A stretch of 7,182 nucleotides of DNA, from NCBI GenBank assembly GCA_041908795.1, contig JAYRER010000027.1:1-7182 (forward strand), read 5' to 3'. The notes under the pieces are model-generated. The model made no database searches, was not told the origin of the DNA, and saw nothing but the letters and a program-made list of their open reading frames with translations. The DNA comes from CAYLHB01 sp041908795 (GTDB taxonomy: Bacteria; Patescibacteriota; Minisyncoccia; Phycocordibacterales; UBA12088). Both the position numbers and the translations under genes were made by a program. Below, piece by piece: positions 5,982-7,182 of the stretch (positions are counted from its first letter, which is position 1; each line of letters starts with the position of its first letter).

Positions 5982-6605
5982 CTACTTTTCGGGCGGAAGG
6001 TTAAACTGTCTACGGAGCGTCTCGTCGCCTTCGATGCCGTCTGCGACAATGTACACGAGGTCTCGTCCGAGCGTGAGGTGAAACTTAAGGAGTGCTATCA
6101 TCTCGTCACACCGATGCGGGTAGACCCACACACTGTCTTGGAGCTTCACGAAACCTGTGGTTATGAGTAATGAGCGAAGCTCGTCGCGCACCGACCGCCG
6201 TTTTTCTTTTACGTCAAAAATAACAATCCGCCACTTTTTGTCCCACTTCTTTGACCGGACCTTCTGCACAAGCGTAAGCTGTGCGGTACGTAGCGCCTGA
6301 TCGAGCCGCTTTCTTCCACTGTCGGTAATGCGATACCTGTCCCCTTCTTTCTGTATATACCCCTGTCGTATGAGCCTGCCGATGGTTCTGCGGATGGTTT
6401 GCTTTTGACCATACTCATTTAAGTGAGGTACACATGTTCGCAAAAGCTGAAGGGCATTTGGTGCCACTACGGCGACACCTACAATTCCTATGGCCATAAG
6501 CGTTCCCAGTATTGCCGTTTCAGCTCGCTTGTTTCTCGACTGCTGAGCGACAAGGTCCTCCAACGAACACAACGCATCCGTTTCTTTGCCTGCCATCTTT
6601 GGCAT
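5982..6605 (-). CDS. Membrane-anchored winged-helix protein with Cas2-like (PaaX C-type) domain, 207 aa
   Basis: There are three parts. A hydrophobic helix lies at residues 30-50 (AILGTLMAIGIVGVAVVAPN). A winged-helix region follows at about 55-105, with QTIRRTIGRLIRQGYIQKEGDRYRITDSGRKRL. A ferredoxin-fold domain follows at about 122-205, with WRIVIFDVKEKRRSVRDEL, then GFVKLQDSVWVYP and LVYIVADG. The last part matches Cas2 and the C-terminal domain of PaaX regulators, and keeps the first-strand Asp (131) that is the metal ligand in Cas2 nucleases. No CRISPR array or cas1 is in view, so a role in spacer acquisition is unlikely. A DNA-binding regulator held at the membrane, or a nuclease, is more likely. 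It is first in a four-gene operon. No Shine-Dalgarno sequence precedes ATG 6605 or ATG 6596, and a promoter predicted at 6616-6644 would give a nearly leaderless mRNA. Confidence 0.85.
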   Translation of the reverse strand: MPKMAGKETDALCSLEDLVAQQSRNKRAETAILGTLMAIGIVGVAVVAPNALQLLRTCVPHLNEYGQKQTIRRTIGRLIRQGYIQKEGDRYRITDSGRKRLDQALRTAQLTLVQKVRSKKWDKKWRIVIFDVKEKRRSVRDELRSLLITTGFVKLQDSVWVYPHRCDEMIALLKFHLTLGRDLVYIVADGIEGDETLRRQFNLPPEK

Positions 6606-6615
6606 GATGGAACAA

Positions 6616-6644
6616 ATCGTACCAACTGTTGAGCGTTTTGTAAC
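6616..6644 (-). promoter_or_regulatory. Predicted promoter of the Cas2-like/lipase/VTT operon
   Basis: On the minus strand GTTACA (6644-6639; 4 of 6 to the -35 consensus) is 17 nt from TACGAT (6621-6616; 4 of 6), with TGG before the -10 making an extended -10. Transcription would start near 6609, only a few bases before the ATG at 6605, so the mRNA would be essentially leaderless. This agrees with the lack of a ribosome binding site. The -35 box lies inside hairpin repeat copy 1. Confidence 0.4.
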
Positions 6645-6663
6645 GACCGTTTTGAAACGCTTG
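6631..6663 (+). repeat. 33-nt hairpin repeat, copy 1
   Basis: GAGCGTTTT and GAAACGCTT form the arms around a 14-nt loop holding AACGACCGT. Pairs at the base and top of the stem are G-U when read as plus-strand RNA. It overlaps the -35 box of the predicted operon promoter. Confidence 0.8.
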
Positions 6664-6720
6664 TGTGGATTGCTTCACAACGGAAAGTCCCTATTTGCCA
6701 CATTCAGCAAAACTGTAGCT

Positions 6721-6753
6721 AAGCGTTTCTATACGACCGTGCTGAAACGCTTG
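6721..6753 (+). repeat. 33-nt hairpin repeat, copy 2
   Basis: AAGCGTTTC and GAAACGCTT pair perfectly over 9 bp, with a 14-nt loop holding ATACGACCGTG. This copy is closest to the consensus and differs from copy 3 at only 3 of 33 positions. Confidence 0.85.
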
Positions 6754-6868
6754 GATGGTTGGGGTGGGTAGAGGAAAAGAGTTTATAGATAAAGGAAGGA
6801 CGGGAGAGTAGCTGGAATAGGTGACGAGAAGAGTAGGGATAAGGAATGTGGGGAAGGATTGGCAGTTT
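6753..6868. other. Purine-rich tract with a possible two-layer G-quadruplex
   Basis: By hand count about four fifths of the bases are A or G on the plus strand, unlike the flanks. The left end has four G-runs close together (GG, GG, GGGG, GGG within 6753-6768), enough for a two-tetrad quadruplex. No ORF, promoter or repeat copy is visible between repeat copies 2 and 3. Confidence 0.45.
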
Positions 6869-6922
6869 GAAAAGGGCTTTGTGTTGGTTTGTGTGGAAAT
6901 GTTGAACCCAATCGGAGTGAGT

Positions 6923-6955
6923 CAGCGTTTCTATACGACCGTGAGGAAACGCTTG
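6923..6955 (+). repeat. 33-nt hairpin repeat, copy 3
   Basis: AGCGTTTC and GAAACGCT pair over 8 bp; the outermost pair (C and T) is lost. The loop core ATACGACCGTG is identical to copy 2. It lies 169 nt after copy 2 and 14 nt before copy 4. Confidence 0.85.
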
Positions 6956-6969
6956 GGTACATGGTGACT

Positions 6970-7002
6970 AAGCGTTTTGATACGACCGTGGGGAAATGCT
7001 TG
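6970..7002 (+). repeat. 33-nt hairpin repeat, copy 4
   Basis: AAGCGTTTT and GAAATGCTT form the arms around the loop core ATACGACCGTG. One G-C pair of the other copies is changed to G-U, which still pairs in plus-strand RNA. The sequence just after it (TGTGGATTG) also follows copy 1. Confidence 0.8.
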
Positions 7003-7090
7003 ATGTGGATTGTGAACAGGTATGCAGGAGGTATGTGGTGTGCATGGTTATACTTTTCATTCTGTTACGCCTCCCTGGCCGAATACGACA

Positions 7091-7120
7091 AAACCCCCTT
7101 CCCTTGCGGGTCGGGGGTTT
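7091..7120 (-). terminator. Hairpin terminator, possibly bidirectional
   Basis: AAACCCCC (7091-7098) pairs with GGGGGTTT (7113-7120), and an inner CCC/GGG stem carries the loop TTGC. Read on the minus strand the stem is followed by TTTTG; on the plus strand only TTT, within the stem, is present. It probably ends a minus-strand gene beyond the right edge, or a plus-strand RNA that contains the repeats. Confidence 0.55.
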
Positions 7121-7127
7121 GCCGTGT

Positions 7128-7152
7128 ACTGAGCGTAACGAGTTACGTCAGT
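7128..7152. other. 11-bp stem-loop with one bulged base
   Basis: ACTGA (7128-7132) and CGTAAC (7134-7139) pair with GTTACG (7142-7147) and TCAGT (7148-7152). One bulged G (7133) and two central bases are unpaired. It begins 8 bp after the terminator. No T-run follows. Its role is unknown; a protein-binding palindrome is possible. Confidence 0.45.
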
Positions 7153-7161
7153 CCATCGTCA

Positions 7162-7179
7162 CTCAACTTATTTGTTGAG
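7162..7179. other. 6-bp stem-loop at the right edge
   Basis: CTCAAC (7162-7167) pairs with GTTGAG (7174-7179) around TTATTT. The window ends 3 bases later, so its extent and context cannot be judged. Confidence 0.3.
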
Positions 7180-7182
7180 GCT

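Noticed and set aside
6631..7002. A CRISPR array next to a Cas2-like gene
   Set aside because: Spacers would be 57, 169 and 14 nt long, far too uneven, and no cas1 or other cas gene is present. The Cas2-like domain is fused as in PaaX-type proteins.
6996..7178. 60-aa plus-strand ORF at the right edge
   Set aside because: It runs through the terminator hairpin and the palindrome, and has no recognisable protein motif.

Overview
The window looks like part of a Patescibacteria (CPR) chromosome. The reasons are the gene families: a membrane-anchored winged-helix/Cas2-like (PaaX C-domain type) protein, a large secreted LCAT/lipase-like protein, a VTT (DedA-type) membrane protein, very small genes, and several starts with no Shine-Dalgarno sequence. 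No rRNA or marker gene is present, so this placement is inference.

Layout. Positions 1-132 hold the C-terminus of an IS30-type transposase on the + strand. Positions 133-640 are a GC-rich stretch whose minus strand carries a promoter (extended -10), a good ribosome binding site, a 49-codon ORF and then three perfect hairpins, the last probably a terminator. Positions 733-876 (minus) encode a 47-aa single-helix membrane protein. A divergent intergenic region (877-1209) holds a 13-bp palindrome, a + strand promoter and a long inverted repeat. It leads into a MarR-like regulator (1210-1728, +) that ends at an intrinsic terminator.

From 6605 down to 1865, four minus-strand genes are packed head to tail. 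In transcription order they are the Cas2-like winged-helix membrane protein, the ~1000-aa secreted alpha/beta-hydrolase, a four-helix membrane protein and the VTT protein. Junctions are a possible TAGTG stop/start overlap, a 1-nt gap and a 13-nt gap, so this is very likely one operon. A plausible reading is lipid or envelope handling: an exported acyl-hydrolase/acyltransferase together with a VTT-family protein, a family that includes lipid scramblases and flippases. The VTT gene lies between two copies of a ~32-bp palindrome.

Positions 6606-7182 hold no convincing gene. They contain four copies of a 33-nt hairpin repeat at irregular spacing, a purine-rich tract and, at the right edge, three further hairpins including a terminator. 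The first repeat overlaps the predicted promoter of the operon. The repeats and the lipase/VTT operon are the parts most worth a second look.
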